DNA of 64,000 nt from Oceanimonas marisflavi (GCF_003049725.1 NZ_QAGM01000011.1:45891-109890), one strand, 5' to 3'. Positions 17,796 to 27,582 are shown, counted from the stretch's first letter. The notes: generated from the sequence alone by a model not told the origin. Program-made: numbers and translations.

Positions 17796-18771
17796 GGTCC
17801 GGATCCCCTTCACGGGCGTATTTCTGCGCCAGCACGGCGCACACCATCAGCTGGATCTGATGAAACAGCATCAGCGGCAGCAACGCCGGCCCCAGCATGG
17901 CGCCGGCAAACAACACCTTGGCCATGGGCACGCCCGTGGCCATGCTCTTTTTGGAGCCGCCAAAAATAATGGTGATGCGATCTGCCCGGTTAAAGCCCAG
18001 GCGCCGGCCGAGCATCGCGGTCAGACACAGCACCAGCGTCAGCAAGGCGCAGCACACCAGCGCCAGCATCGCCAGCCGGGTCATGGATACCGTGTGCCAC
18101 AACCCTTCCACCACGGAGGCACTCAGCGCCGTGTAGACCACCAGCAAAATGGAGCCCTGATCGATTTTGCTCAGCCAGGCCCGGTTGCGATCCACAAAGC
18201 CGCCAATGACAGGGCGCAACAGATGGCCGGTGGCAAAAGGCAGCAGCAGCTGGGCGCTGATGGACAGAATGGAGTCGATCGGTGATACCGCCTCACCGGC
18301 CTGCATGTTCAGCAATGCCGCCACCAGCAGGGGGGTGAGCAGGATGCCCAGAATGCTGGATGCCGAGGCACTGCACACCGCCGCCGGCACATTGCCGCCC
18401 GCCAGCGAAGTAAAGGCGATGGCCGACTGCACCGTGCCCGGCAGCACACACAAAAACAGCACGCCCATATAGAGCTGCTCTCCCAGCAGCGGCAGCAGCA
18501 GCGGCTTTAACAACACGCCAATCAGCGGAAACAGCACAAAGGTACAGCCGAATACCAGCAGGTGCAGCCGCCAGTGAGTGGCACCGGCCACAATGGCCTG
18601 ACGGGACAGCTTGGCGCCGTGCATAAAAAACAGCAGGGCAATGGCCGCCGTGGTCAGCCAGTCAAACAGCACGGCACCCTGCCCCTGGGCCGGCAACAGA
18701 GTGGCGGCGGCCACCACCGCCAGCAGGATCAGCGTAAAATTGTCGAACAGCAGACGTAACATTTTTAGCAT
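17767..18771 (-). CDS. Bile acid:sodium symporter family transporter (YfeH-like)
   Basis: A 334 aa inner-membrane protein with about ten helices, of the SBF-like/DUF4137 branch that includes E. coli YfeH. The recognisable parts are MHGAKLSRQAIVAG, VLPGTVQSAIAFTSLAGGN and IIFGGSKKSMATGVPMA, the last two corresponding to the crossover motifs of the SBF/ASBT fold. The substrate is unknown. AGGAC lies 6 bases before the ATG. It is divergent from an AraC-type regulator across 75 bp, an arrangement that suggests local control by that regulator. Confidence 0.87.
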   Translation of the reverse strand: MLKMLRLLFDNFTLILLAVVAAATLLPAQGQGAVLFDWLTTAAIALLFFMHGAKLSRQAIVAGATHWRLHLLVFGCTFVLFPLIGVLLKPLLLPLLGEQLYMGVLFLCVLPGTVQSAIAFTSLAGGNVPAAVCSASASSILGILLTPLLVAALLNMQAGEAVSPIDSILSISAQLLLPFATGHLLRPVIGGFVDRNRAWLSKIDQGSILLVVYTALSASVVEGLWHTVSMTRLAMLALVCCALLTLVLCLTAMLGRRLGFNRADRITIIFGGSKKSMATGVPMAKVLFAGAMLGPALLPLMLFHQIQLMVCAVLAQKYAREGDPDLNPEQTPAP

Positions 18772-18846
18772 GACAGTGTCCTGATTGTGACAAGTAGGGT
18801 CAGCATTATAATGAGCACATCACTATGACTTTATCGGCAAAAAGAG

Positions 18847-19650
18847 ATGAAGTATCGACAAACGGACAAACAGCAGCATCTTCTGGACCAGCTGGCCCGG
18901 CTGCAGCTGCCCCGGCCGCTGCTGGGGCAGCGGTGGTCCTTGCCCAATCAAGCCATTCACACTCCCCATGCTCATCCCTGGATACAGCTGTCCTGGGCCG
19001 CCGAAGGGGTGATCACGGTGGACACCCCCCATGCCCGTTTTGTGGCCCCGCCCAGCCGGGCGGTATGGATACCCCCCGGCCTGAGTCACGGTGTGCACTG
19101 CACCGCCGGCACCCAAATCCGCAGCCTGTATATCACGCCCGATGCGGTGCCGGCACGGCCCTGCGAGGTGGTGGAAATCAGCCCGCTGCTGCGGGAGCTG
19201 ATCCTGGCGTTCAGCCACTTTGAGGTGGAATACGATGAGAGCGGTGCCGAAGGCCGGCTGGTGGCGGTATTGCTGGACCGGCTGACGGAGGCACCGGGCT
19301 GCGCCCTGATGCTGCCCTGGCCCGACGACAAGCCCCTGGCCGGCATCTGCCGGTATCTGGCCGCTCACCCCGACTGCCGCCGGCCCATGGGTTATTTCAG
19401 CCGGCAACTGGGCGTGAGCGACAAGACCCTGGGCCGGTATTTCATGCGCCACACCGGCATGGGCTTTCGCCAGTGGCGTCAGCGCGCCCGCCTGCTCGCC
19501 GCCCTGCCCCTGCTGGAGCACAACCTGCGCATTACCGATGTGGCGCTGGAATGCGGCTACGACAGCCTGTCGGCCTTTATCGCCGCCTTTGGCGAACTGA
19601 TGGGCTGCACACCGGGCGAATATATGCGCAGAAAGTATGAAAGCTCGTGA
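18847..19650 (+). CDS. AraC family transcriptional regulator with cupin sensor domain
   Basis: A 267 aa DNA-binding regulator. Residues about 35-130 form an AraC-type cupin (HTPHAHPWIQLSWAAEG, AVWIPPGLSHGV), which would bind a small effector. Residues about 165-265 carry two helix-turn-helix motifs (YFSRQLGVSDKTLGRYFMRH and ITDVALECGYDSLSAFIAAF). The layout is that of the NimR-like branch. The ribosome site is weak (AAAGAG directly before ATG). The divergent YfeH-like carrier is the obvious target. A ~124 bp palindromic repeat lies just after its stop. Confidence 0.87.
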   Translation: MKYRQTDKQQHLLDQLARLQLPRPLLGQRWSLPNQAIHTPHAHPWIQLSWAAEGVITVDTPHARFVAPPSRAVWIPPGLSHGVHCTAGTQIRSLYITPDAVPARPCEVVEISPLLRELILAFSHFEVEYDESGAEGRLVAVLLDRLTEAPGCALMLPWPDDKPLAGICRYLAAHPDCRRPMGYFSRQLGVSDKTLGRYFMRHTGMGFRQWRQRARLLAALPLLEHNLRITDVALECGYDSLSAFIAAFGELMGCTPGEYMRRKYESS

Positions 19651-19666
19651 CTTCTGCTTCACCACA

Positions 19667-19790
19667 AAGCGAAGCAGCAGTGCGGTTGCACTCCGCCGAC
19701 ACGCTTCAAGCCCATCCCTGGGACGCTCGGCACATGCCATCCATGGCATGTGACGGTCGGCTCCGGCAAGCCCCACTGCCGCTTCGTGAA
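19667..19790 (+). repeat. Structured intergenic repeat, copy 1
   Basis: A ~124 bp element between the 3' ends of the AraC and Lrp genes. About 110 positions match the reverse complement of the stretch at 29850-29972. Outer arms GAAGCAGCAGTG and CACTGCCGCTTC pair with one A-C mismatch. A central hairpin has arms ACATGCCAT and ATGGCATGT around CC. Several differences from copy 2 are compensatory, so the paired structure is conserved. Confidence 0.85.
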
Positions 19791-19859
19791 ACGCCGGCGC
19801 TACCTGCCACTGAGTTTTTCTATTCCCCGGTCCCTATTCCCCAATCCCCTTTTTTGCCC

Positions 19860-20324
19860 CTAATCCCTCGCTTTTAACGGCAGGGCCGTGGTGTACTTGA
19901 TTTGCTCCATGGCAAAGCTGGAGGTGATGTCGGACAGGCCTTCGGTGCTGTTGATAAGCTTTTTGTAAAAGCGATCAAAGGCCTTGATGTCGGCCACCAC
20001 CACCCGCAGCATGTAATCCCATTCCCCGGACATGCGGTAAAACTCCACCACCTCGTCAAAGGCAGTCACCGTTTCGGCAAAGCGCGCCAGCCAGCGGCTG
20101 TCGTGGTGCTGGGTTTTTATCTGCACAAATACCGACAGTCCCAGCCCCAGCCGCTCGGCATCGAGCAGCGCCACCCGGCCACGAATGTAACCGGCCTCTT
20201 CCAGCCGCTTCACCCGCTTCCAGCAGGGGGTGGTGGACAGGTTCACCGCCTCCGCCAGATCCTTCAGCGCCAGGGTGGCGTCCTGCTGCAACAGAGCCAG
20301 TATTTGGCGATCGAAATTATCCAT
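19860..20324 (-). CDS. Lrp/AsnC family transcriptional regulator
   Basis: A 154 aa feast/famine regulator. The N-terminal helix-turn-helix reads [24 protein letters not shown]. The C-terminal RAM effector domain includes [12 protein letters not shown] and [25 protein letters not shown]. It is divergent from a PLP-dependent cysteine-synthase-family enzyme across 128 bp containing A/T-rich palindromes. This resembles regulator/enzyme pairs such as DecR beside cysteine-degradation genes, although the enzyme type differs. The effector is most likely an amino acid, with cysteine the best guess. Confidence 0.9.
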   Translation of the reverse strand: MDNFDRQILALLQQDATLALKDLAEAVNLSTTPCWKRVKRLEEAGYIRGRVALLDAERLGLGLSVFVQIKTQHHDSRWLARFAETVTAFDEVVEFYRMSGEWDYMLRVVVADIKAFDRFYKKLINSTEGLSDITSSFAMEQIKYTTALPLKARD

Positions 20325-20337
20325 TCGCTTAAACGCT

Positions 20338-20361
20338 CATTGAGAGAAAAATTTTCTCAAA
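20338..20361. promoter_or_regulatory. A/T-rich palindrome in the lrp-like/cysteine-enzyme spacer
   Basis: GAGAAAA-A-TTTTCTC at 20344-20358 is a perfect 15 bp palindrome, flanked by TTGAGA and TCTCAA arms. A related GAGAAAAC follows at 20384-20391. Lrp-family proteins bind degenerate palindromes of this A/T-rich type, so it is a reasonable operator for the divergent regulator. No footprint-level evidence can be had from sequence. Confidence 0.5.
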
Positions 20362-20452
20362 ATTATCCACCATACCGGGAACAAGAGAAAACTTTTTTCG
20401 TTGAGTGAGAATACAATTCCTGTTATTCCCCAGTTTTCACGGACGCCTTCTT

Positions 20453-21493
20453 ATGAGCCAGTGGACCCGCACCGCCCTTAAAATTCTCTCCAGCGATCAG
20501 CTGCGCACTTCCGATACCCACCTTTACCGGCTGGATATTCCCGCCCTTGACGGCATTGATATCTACCTCAAGGACGAAAGCACCCACCCCACCGGCAGCC
20601 TCAAGCACCGGCTGGCCCGCTCGCTGTTTCTGCACGCCATCTGCAGCGGCAAGGTGCGGGAAGGCACCCATGTGGTGGAAGCCTCATCAGGCAGCACGGC
20701 GGTGTCGGAAGCCTATTTCGCCAAGCTGCTGGGACTGCCCTTTACCGCCGTGATGCCCGCCTCAACCACCCGCAGCAAAATCGCTCAGGTGGAGCGCCTG
20801 GGTGGCCGTTGTCACTTTGTGGAGCATGCCAGCGAGGTCTATGCCGCCGCCGAGCAGCTGGCCCATGACACCGGCGGCCACTACATGGATCAGTTCACCT
20901 ATGCCGAGCGGGCCACCGACTGGCGTGGTAACAACAACATTGCCGAAAGCATCTTCCGCCAGCTGGCGGAAGAGCCGCACCCGGAGCCAGACGCCATTGT
21001 AATGAGCGCCGGCACCGGCGGCACCTCGGCCACCCTGGGCCGTTACATTCGCTATGCCGGCCTGAACACTCGGCTGGTGGTGGTGGATCCGGAAAACTCG
21101 GTGTTTTTTGACAGCTTTCAGCAGCAGGATGCCAGTCTTACCAGCCGGGCCTGCGGCCGCATTGAAGGCATTGGCCGCCCCCGGGTGGAGGCCTCGTTTC
21201 TGCCCGAGGTGATCGACCGCATGATCAAGGTGCCCGATGCCGCCAGCATCGCCACCATTCACTGGCTGGAGCGCATGCTGGGACGCAAGGCCGGCGGCTC
21301 TACCGGCACCAACCTGTGGGGCGTACTGCAACTGGCGCAGGAAATGCAAAAAGCCGGCAAAACCGGCTCCCTGGTCACCCTGATGTGCGACGGCGGCGAG
21401 CGCTACCTCGACACCTACTACAACCCGGAATGGGTCGCCGAACATATCGGCGATATTCGGCCCTGGAGCGAACAGCTGGCCCTGTTGGGCTAG
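20453..21493 (+). CDS. PLP-dependent cysteine synthase family enzyme (likely L-cysteine desulfhydrase type)
   Basis: A 346 aa fold-type II PLP enzyme. The PLP lysine lies in [14 protein letters not shown], the substrate-carboxylate loop in [19 protein letters not shown], and the phosphate loop in [17 protein letters not shown]. It belongs to the cysteine-synthase-like subgroup that contains Cds1-type cysteine desulfhydrases, which release H2S, pyruvate and ammonia. Synthase activity cannot be excluded. The frame opens at GTG 20405, but ATG 20453 gives the expected N-terminus [10 protein letters not shown]. The divergent Lrp-type regulator suggests amino-acid-dependent expression. Confidence 0.8.
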   Translation: MSQWTRTALKILSSDQLRTSDTHLYRLDIPALDGIDIYLKDESTHPTGSLKHRLARSLFLHAICSGKVREGTHVVEASSGSTAVSEAYFAKLLGLPFTAVMPASTTRSKIAQVERLGGRCHFVEHASEVYAAAEQLAHDTGGHYMDQFTYAERATDWRGNNNIAESIFRQLAEEPHPEPDAIVMSAGTGGTSATLGRYIRYAGLNTRLVVVDPENSVFFDSFQQQDASLTSRACGRIEGIGRPRVEASFLPEVIDRMIKVPDAASIATIHWLERMLGRKAGGSTGTNLWGVLQLAQEMQKAGKTGSLVTLMCDGGERYLDTYYNPEWVAEHIGDIRPWSEQLALLG

Positions 21494-21497
21494 CCTG

Positions 21498-21685
21498 AGC
21501 TGTAAGCTATCAGCTTTAAGCTGTAAGAAAAACCAAAAGAATACCGCCAAAAGACATGAAATCTTCATGAACTATGGCGGTATTTTTATAAACGGTCTTG
21601 CTTACAAGCACCACACCGCACTCTCCATTTTTCACCACTTATAGCTGACAGCTTATAGCTTACAGCTGCTTTCCGGCTTACAGCT
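21498..21685. repeat. Inverted AGCTGTAAGC repeat array
   Basis: The decamer AGCTGTAAGC or close variants occur at 21498-21527 on the plus strand. Its reverse complement occurs at 21641-21685, including perfect GCTTACAGCT at 21658-21667 and 21676-21685. The last copy contains the stop codon of the RND transporter gene. The arms flank a terminator hairpin. The same motif pair recurs at 53662-53808. Confidence 0.75.
21540..21588 (+). terminator. Two-tier terminator hairpin after the cysteine enzyme
   Basis: A perfect 10 bp outer stem AATACCGCCA/TGGCGGTATT encloses a second hairpin CATGAA-ATC-TTCATG and is followed by TTTTTAT. Confidence 0.75.
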
Positions 21686-24600
21686 CCCTCGAAGAGGGGT
21701 TCAAGACCAGCATGCAGGGAGTGAGCAGCAGGGTCAGCAGAGTGGCAAAGGCCAGGCCACCGGCAATGGCGCTGGACAGCTGGGTCCACCACTGGGTGGA
21801 CGGCGCGCCCAGCCCCAGAGACGGCGCCAGCAAGTCCACATTCACCCCCAGCACCATGGGCATCAGCCCCAGTACGGTAGTAATGGCGGTGAGCAATACC
21901 GGACGCAGACGCAGGCAGCCGGTTTCCAGCGCCGCCTCCACCGGGCTCATGCCATCGGCCCGCAGCTGGTTGAAGGTGTCGATCAGCACGATATTGTTGT
22001 TCACCACTATGCCCGCCAGGGCGATGATGCCCATGCCCACCATCACAATGCCGAACGACTGACCGTTCAGCAGCAGCCCCATCAGCACCCCGGCGGTGGA
22101 AAACACAATGGCCGACAGCACCAGGGCAGTCTGGTACAGGCTGTTGAACTGGGTCACCAGGATCAGCGTCATCAGCAATACGGCCACCATAAAGGCGGTG
22201 GTCAGAAACTGCGCAGCCTCCCGCTGATCCGCGTCTTCTCCGGCCACGGCCAGGGCCACACCTTCGGGCAGTACCACACCGCTTCGCTGCAGCGCCGTCA
22301 GCCGCTCGTCGAGGCGAAAGCCCTCGGCAATGTCGGCCTTGATGGTGACGGTGCGCTTGCCGTTTACCCGGTGCAGGGTGCCTACCTTGGGGGCCGGGGT
22401 CAGGGTCACAAACTGGCTGAGCGGCACCTGCCCCCGGTGGGTGTTCAGGGTCAGGCGGGAGAGCTGATCCACCGAGCGCCAGTGGCCGGGCAGCCGCACC
22501 CGAATATCCACCTCGTCGCTGGCGTCTTCCGGCCGGTAGCTGGCCAGGCGCAGGCCGTTGGTCACCAGCTGCACCGCATTGCCCACGCTGAGCACATCGG
22601 CCCCCATGCGGGCGGCGGCTTCCCGGTTCACTTCCAGCCGCCATTCAATGCCCGGCAGGCTGCGATCGTCTTCAATATCGGCAAAACCGCCCAGCTCGCT
22701 CATGGCGGTGCGCAACCTATCGGTGGCCTCACTCAGGGTCGCGTCGTCGCTGCCCGACAGCCGGATTTCCACCGGCTTGCCACCTCCCGGTCCCATTTGT
22801 TGCTCTCGAAATTCCAGTACCACCCCGGGAATATCGGCGGTACGCGCCAGCATGGTTTCCCGAATGGCGTTGGCCGGGCGGCGCAAATACCAGTCAATAA
22901 ACTGAAACTGCAGCACGCCAATCACATCGCTGCCGCGCTGGTTGTCGGCCATGGCAAAGCTGCGGGCATAGAGCGCCTTCACCTCGGTGAGGCCGGTCAG
23001 CCGACTTTCCACTTCCCGCAGCAGCGCATCCTTCTCATAAACGGACAGATCCCCTCTGGCCCGAACCTGCAACTGAGCGCTGTCGGGCTCGATATCGGGA
23101 AAGAACTCCACCCCGTGGTTAAAGCGGGCATAACCGGCATAGATAAGCGCTATCAGCCCGAGGGTACCCAGCAGGGTCAGCCCGGGGCGGCGCAGCAGCC
23201 AGGCCAGCAGCCGGCGATAGTGGTTCAGTCCGGGCACCACCACAGGCGCTTTGGGCACGCCGCCGGCCCGGCCCAGGCCGCCCATGGTGGGCAAAAACAC
23301 CAGCGCCATGGCCAGGGACGCCAGCAGACAGATAATCACGGTGGCGGGCAGATACTGCATAAACTGCCCCACTACCCCGGGCCAGAACAACAGCGGCAGG
23401 AACACCGCCAGGGTGGTCAAGGTGGAGGCGATCACCGGCCAGCTCATGCGGTGAGCGGCATTGATCCAGGCTTCCTTTGAGGGCTGACCTTCATGCAGAT
23501 GGCGGTCGGCCAGCTCGCTCACCACGATGGCGCCGTCCACCAGCATGCCCGCCACCAGAATAAGGGCAAACAGCACGATAATGTTCATGGTAAAGCCAAT
23601 GCCCCAAATGATCAGAATACCGGTGAGAAAGGCGCCGGGAATGGTGAGCCCCACCATCACCGCCGAGCGCACCCCCATGGTGGCGAGAATAAGAATAAGC
23701 ACCAGCACCACGGCGGTGAGCACGTTATTGAGCAGGTCCGACAGCATGGTCTCAATCTGAATGGACTGATCCATGATGTAGTCGATGCTCACGCCCTCGG
23801 GCAGCAGGGGCTGAGCCTGCGCCAGCAGTGTCTTCACCTGCGCTATGGTCTCGATAATGTTGGCCCCGGCGCGCTTGCTCACCTCCAGCACCACACCGGG
23901 CTGGCCGTTAATGCGGGCAAAGCCGGCGGGATCCTTGAAGGTGCGCCGCAGGGTGGCCACATCCCCAAAGGTCACCACGGTATCGCCGCTGACCTTGATG
24001 GGCAGACTCAGGATGTCATCCAGATCTTCAATGACGCCGGGCACCTTGATGGCCAGCCGGCCGGCGCCGGTATCCAGGCTGCCGGCGGCCACCAGCCGGT
24101 TGTTGCGGGACACCAGATTAAACAGTTGCACATAGTCGATGCCGTAGCCGTCCAGCACCTGAGGGTCCACCAGGATCTCCAGCACGTCTTCCCGGTCACC
24201 GCCGATATCCACCTCCAGCACCTCGGCAATGCCTTCAATCTCGTCCTTCAGCCGGCGGGCAATCATCACCAGCTCGCCTTCAGACAGCGGCCCCGACAGG
24301 GCCACCGACAGCACCGGAAACAAGGCCACGTTGATCTCGTGCACCACCGGCTCATCCGCCTCCTGAGGCAGATCGCTGCGGGCCGAGTCCACCTTTTCAC
24401 GCACCTCCTGCAATGCCTGCTTCGGGTCAAAGCCGGCATCGAACTCCAGCATCACGGCGGCATGGCCTTCACTGGCGGTGGAGGTCATTTTCTTGATGCC
24501 TTCCAGGGTGCGCAGCGCCTGCTCCATGGGCCGCACCAGCAGGCGCTCGCCGTCTTCCGGACTGATGCCTTCCAGCCCCATGGACACATACATGATGGGA

Positions 24601-24728
24601 ATGGTCACATCGGGGTTGGCTTCCTTGGGGATCACCTGATAGGCCCCGACGCCTCCCAGCAGCAACAGCAAAAAGGCCAGCAGGGTGGCCCGGCTGCGGT
24701 ACACGGCGGCGGCAATCAGGGCTCTCAT
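21678..24728 (-). CDS. RND family efflux transporter, inner-membrane subunit
   Basis: A 1016 aa proton-driven exporter of the AcrB/HAE superfamily, with one N-terminal helix, two large periplasmic loops and two six-helix blocks. Recognisable parts are IPKEANPDVTIPIMYVSMG, GISPEDGERLLVRPMEQAL, and NNNIVLIDTFNQLRADG with LETGCLRLRPVLLTA in the second half. The fourth helix reads GMLVDGAIVVSE: the first of the paired aspartates of AcrB is kept, while the second is Gly, as in several other proteobacterial branches. It starts inside the stop of the adaptor gene (ATGA). No outer-membrane channel gene is adjacent, so TolC is probably shared. Substrate unknown. Confidence 0.92.
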   Translation of the reverse strand: MRALIAAAVYRSRATLLAFLLLLLGGVGAYQVIPKEANPDVTIPIMYVSMGLEGISPEDGERLLVRPMEQALRTLEGIKKMTSTASEGHAAVMLEFDAGFDPKQALQEVREKVDSARSDLPQEADEPVVHEINVALFPVLSVALSGPLSEGELVMIARRLKDEIEGIAEVLEVDIGGDREDVLEILVDPQVLDGYGIDYVQLFNLVSRNNRLVAAGSLDTGAGRLAIKVPGVIEDLDDILSLPIKVSGDTVVTFGDVATLRRTFKDPAGFARINGQPGVVLEVSKRAGANIIETIAQVKTLLAQAQPLLPEGVSIDYIMDQSIQIETMLSDLLNNVLTAVVLVLILILATMGVRSAVMVGLTIPGAFLTGILIIWGIGFTMNIIVLFALILVAGMLVDGAIVVSELADRHLHEGQPSKEAWINAAHRMSWPVIASTLTTLAVFLPLLFWPGVVGQFMQYLPATVIICLLASLAMALVFLPTMGGLGRAGGVPKAPVVVPGLNHYRRLLAWLLRRPGLTLLGTLGLIALIYAGYARFNHGVEFFPDIEPDSAQLQVRARGDLSVYEKDALLREVESRLTGLTEVKALYARSFAMADNQRGSDVIGVLQFQFIDWYLRRPANAIRETMLARTADIPGVVLEFREQQMGPGGGKPVEIRLSGSDDATLSEATDRLRTAMSELGGFADIEDDRSLPGIEWRLEVNREAAARMGADVLSVGNAVQLVTNGLRLASYRPEDASDEVDIRVRLPGHWRSVDQLSRLTLNTHRGQVPLSQFVTLTPAPKVGTLHRVNGKRTVTIKADIAEGFRLDERLTALQRSGVVLPEGVALAVAGEDADQREAAQFLTTAFMVAVLLMTLILVTQFNSLYQTALVLSAIVFSTAGVLMGLLLNGQSFGIVMVGMGIIALAGIVVNNNIVLIDTFNQLRADGMSPVEAALETGCLRLRPVLLTAITTVLGLMPMVLGVNVDLLAPSLGLGAPSTQWWTQLSSAIAGGLAFATLLTLLLTPCMLVLNPSSREL

Positions 24729-25816
24729 TGCTCCGGCTCCTGCACCACCACCTTGTCACCGGGTTCGGCAAAGCCGGCCCCCCGGGTCACCACCCGGGCC
24801 TGCTCGGGCAAGCCGGCCACCCAGGCCTCATCGGGGGTAATGGCCAGCAGGGTCACCGGCAACAGCTGCAGACGCTCCTGCTCATCCACCACCGGCACGC
24901 CGGGCCGGCCCCGTTGATCCAGACTCAGCAGCGCCGGCGACAGCCGGTGGGCCGGACGGGGCGGCAGCCTGATCACCAGCTCGGCGCTGACCCCGGCCAG
25001 CCGCAGGCTCTGCGGATTGGCAAAGCGGCCTTCCACCGCAAAGCTGCGGGTAGCGGCATCGGCGGCGCTGGCCACAAAGGTCAGGCTGCCTTCAAGCTCG
25101 CGGCCGTCCAGCAGGGTGGCGGTCACCGGCAGTCCGGGCTGCAGCCCCGCCACCTTCTGCTGCGGTACGGCGGCGGCCAGTTTCAGGGCACTGGCGTCCA
25201 CCAGGGTGAGCAGCTCGTCCCCGGCCCTGACATAGTCCCCCGGCTCCACATGGTGCGCATCCACGGTGCCGGCAAAGGGGGCCACCGGCCGGCTGTAATC
25301 CAGCGCCAGCCGGGCCTGGAGCAGCGCCGTCTCGGCCTGGGCGGCGGCAGACTGGCGCATCAGGTAATCGGTTTCCGCCAGCAGCCCCTTGCGCCTGAGC
25401 CGCTCGGCGGCGGTCAGCTCGGCCCGCCGCAATGCCAGCTCCGCATCGGCCCGGGCCAGCGCGGCCCGGCGATCATCCACACTGAGCCGAAGCAGCTCTT
25501 CGCCGGCGTTCACCGCCTCGCCCAGCCCGGACAATCGCTCCACCACCCCCTCGGTGCGGGCGCGCAGCACCAGCCGCTGCACCGCCTGCAACTGCCCCTG
25601 CAGCACCACCTGAGGCTGATAGAGCTCGGCGGTCAGGGTCTGCACCTGCAGCCGAAGCCCGGGGGCGGGCTCCGCGGTAGCAGGTTCGGGGGCCTCGCTC
25701 GCCGCCTGGTACAGGGTGCCCCGCCACAGCCAGAACGCCACCACCAGCAGCACCGCCACTCCCCATGCCCACCCGTTATGATTTTTTATGCGCGCGCGCC
25801 AACCCCGAGCCACCAT
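24725..25816 (-). CDS. RND efflux periplasmic adaptor (membrane fusion protein)
   Basis: A 363 aa adaptor with an N-terminal signal-anchor helix (GWAWGVAVLLVVAFWLW). A lipoyl half-motif (VVLQGQLQAVQRLVLRARTEG), an alpha-hairpin region rich in Ala and Leu (about 110-165), the second lipoyl half (PFAGTVDAHHVEPGDYV) and beta-barrel domains follow. It bridges the inner-membrane RND pump to an outer-membrane channel. GAAGG lies 3-4 bases before the ATG. The gene overlaps the pump gene by 4 bp. An imperfect inverted repeat TTGAG-ATCGA-CTCAA at 25858-25872 lies upstream, but no regulator gene is next to it. Confidence 0.9.
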   Translation of the reverse strand: MVARGWRARIKNHNGWAWGVAVLLVVAFWLWRGTLYQAASEAPEPATAEPAPGLRLQVQTLTAELYQPQVVLQGQLQAVQRLVLRARTEGVVERLSGLGEAVNAGEELLRLSVDDRRAALARADAELALRRAELTAAERLRRKGLLAETDYLMRQSAAAQAETALLQARLALDYSRPVAPFAGTVDAHHVEPGDYVRAGDELLTLVDASALKLAAAVPQQKVAGLQPGLPVTATLLDGRELEGSLTFVASAADAATRSFAVEGRFANPQSLRLAGVSAELVIRLPPRPAHRLSPALLSLDQRGRPGVPVVDEQERLQLLPVTLLAITPDEAWVAGLPEQARVVTRGAGFAEPGDKVVVQEPEQ

Positions 25817-25917
25817 CTGCCTTCCATACCATCAGAGCGATAACTCAGCATACCAAGTTGAGATCGACTCAAACAGCCCTGACACCACGGCACCGGTCCG
25901 CCAGACAGGCACCCATG

Positions 25918-25947
25918 AAAAAGCCCCGCTTTGCAGCGGGGCTTTTT
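25918..25947. terminator. Strong bidirectional terminator downstream of purK
   Basis: A perfect 13 bp stem with five As, GCCCCGCT, a TTGC loop, AGCGGGGC and five Ts. It lies beyond the purK stop and upstream of the efflux operon on the same strand. Confidence 0.9.
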
Positions 25948-25968
25948 GCATATTACGGTAAAGCGAAC

Positions 25969-27036
25969 TCAGTTAAGCTGACTGCGCAGCCAGTCGAGCA
26001 CAATGCCGTAGCTGGCGGGGAGCATGGGCTCCAGCTTGTCCAGGGCGGCTTTGGTGTCGGCCGCATTGCTCAGGCAGAAGTTGATATGACCCACCTTGCG
26101 ACCGGGGCGCACTTCCTTGCCATACCAGTACAGCTCGGCGCCAGGCACCGACAGCCAGTCGTCATTGCGCTCTGTGCCTACCAGATTGACCATGACGCTG
26201 GTGCTTTTCACCGTCGGCTCAACCAGCGGCAAGCCGGCCACGGCGCGCAGGTGCGCTTCAAACTGGCTGACGTTGGAACCCGCCTGGGTCCAGTGACCAC
26301 TGTTGTGCACTCGGGGCGCCAGTTCATTGATCAGCAGATGATCGCCGACCCGGAAGCACTCCATGGCCATGACGCCGACATAATCGAGATCATTCATCAG
26401 GGTGCTGAGCATGCGCTCGGCTTCACCCTGCAGGTGTGTCAGCCGCGCCAGGGGCGAGACCGAGCCCAGCAGAATACCGTTCACATGCAGGTTGAGGGTC
26501 AACGGATAGAAATAGCACTGGCCGTCTTCACCACGCATGCCAACGATGGAGGCTTCCTCGTCAAAGTCGATGGCCTGTTCGGCAATGGCCTGTTCGTGCC
26601 AGTCGTCGGGAATCGCATCCCGGCCCGGCTCGCGCAGCCAGTGCTGGCCACGGCCGTCGTAGCCGCCGGTGCGCCGCTTGAGCAGTACCCGCTCGCCCAG
26701 AGCCTGATGCAGATCCTCGGCGCTGGTGTCGGTTTCCACCAGACGCCAGGGTGCGGTGGCCAGACCCAGCCTGTCGATCAGTGACTTCTGGGTGTAGCGA
26801 TCCGCCAGAATGGGAAAGGTGTTCAGGTTCACAAAGGCCGGGTGGGCCGCCAGCTGTTGAGTGGCGGCGGTCTCGGGCCACTGCTCGCGCTCGGCGGTGA
26901 CCTTTTCATGGGCTTCCAGCGGAAAGGTTTCTTCGGACTCAATATCAACCGGACGCACGTCCAGATTGAGGGGCATGCCCGCATGTTTCAGCATCTGGCC
27001 CAGCTGGCCGGCTCCCAGTACCCAGATACGGCTCAT
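25969..27036 (-). CDS. purK: N5-carboxyaminoimidazole ribonucleotide synthase
   Basis: PurK uses ATP and bicarbonate to carboxylate aminoimidazole ribonucleotide in purine synthesis. The 355 aa protein starts with the dinucleotide-like [15 protein letters not shown]. It carries the ATP-grasp core [16 protein letters not shown] and the metal site [21 protein letters not shown] is 4 bases before the ATG, which overlaps the purE stop as ATGA, so purE and purK are translated as a coupled pair. A strong terminator follows. Confidence 0.96.
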   Translation of the reverse strand: MSRIWVLGAGQLGQMLKHAGMPLNLDVRPVDIESEETFPLEAHEKVTAEREQWPETAATQQLAAHPAFVNLNTFPILADRYTQKSLIDRLGLATAPWRLVETDTSAEDLHQALGERVLLKRRTGGYDGRGQHWLREPGRDAIPDDWHEQAIAEQAIDFDEEASIVGMRGEDGQCYFYPLTLNLHVNGILLGSVSPLARLTHLQGEAERMLSTLMNDLDYVGVMAMECFRVGDHLLINELAPRVHNSGHWTQAGSNVSQFEAHLRAVAGLPLVEPTVKSTSVMVNLVGTERNDDWLSVPGAELYWYGKEVRPGRKVGHINFCLSNAADTKAALDKLEPMLPASYGIVLDWLRSQLN

Positions 27037-27527
27037 GCGTCCTCCCGCGGATCCGGGCTGCCCAGTACGGTGCTGGTTTGCTCGGTACGGAAGCTTTCCA
27101 GTCGCTCGGCCAGTTCGGCATCGTTGTTGGCCAGCATCTGGCAGGCCAGCAGGCCGGCATTAAAGGCACCGGCGGTGCCGATGGCCAGGGTACCCACGGC
27201 CACGCCCTTGGGCATTTGCACGATGGACAGCAGGCTGTCGAGGCCGCTCAGGGCCTTGCTCTGTACCGGCACGCCCAGCACCGGCAGGCGGGTCTTGGCG
27301 GCCACCATGCCCGGCAGGTGCGCCGCGCCGCCGGCACCGGCGATGATCACCTGATAACCGCGTTCGACGGCCTTTTCACCGAATTCCATCAGTTTGTCGG
27401 GGGTGCGGTGCGCCGACACCACTTCCACGGTATAGGAAACCTGCAGCTTGTCCATGATCTCTGCAGCACCCTGCATGGTGGGCCAGTCGCTTTTCGAGCC
27501 CATGATGACGGCAACTTTTGCTTGCAT
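27033..27527 (-). CDS. purE: N5-carboxyaminoimidazole ribonucleotide mutase
   Basis: Class I PurE moves the carboxyl group of N5-CAIR to C4, the step after PurK. The 164 aa protein has [25 protein letters not shown] and [19 protein letters not shown], which form the active site with the catalytic His in the middle motif. AGGAG lies 5 bases before the ATG. It is the first gene of the purEK operon. Confidence 0.96.
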   Translation of the reverse strand: MQAKVAVIMGSKSDWPTMQGAAEIMDKLQVSYTVEVVSAHRTPDKLMEFGEKAVERGYQVIIAGAGGAAHLPGMVAAKTRLPVLGVPVQSKALSGLDSLLSIVQMPKGVAVGTLAIGTAGAFNAGLLACQMLANNDAELAERLESFRTEQTSTVLGSPDPREDA

Positions 27528-27582
27528 GACTACTCCTGTTCAACAACGTTCAGCATATTCTGGTGGATCTGGGGGAGCGCGG

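Noticed and set aside
19795..19870. CCCCTATTCCCC-like tract as a repeat element
   Set aside because: Short pyrimidine-rich low-complexity sequence without a defined unit or a second copy.
23493..24917. 474-codon plus-strand frame opposite the RND genes
   Set aside because: It crosses the junction of two real genes and has a His/Gln-rich composition typical of antisense frames.
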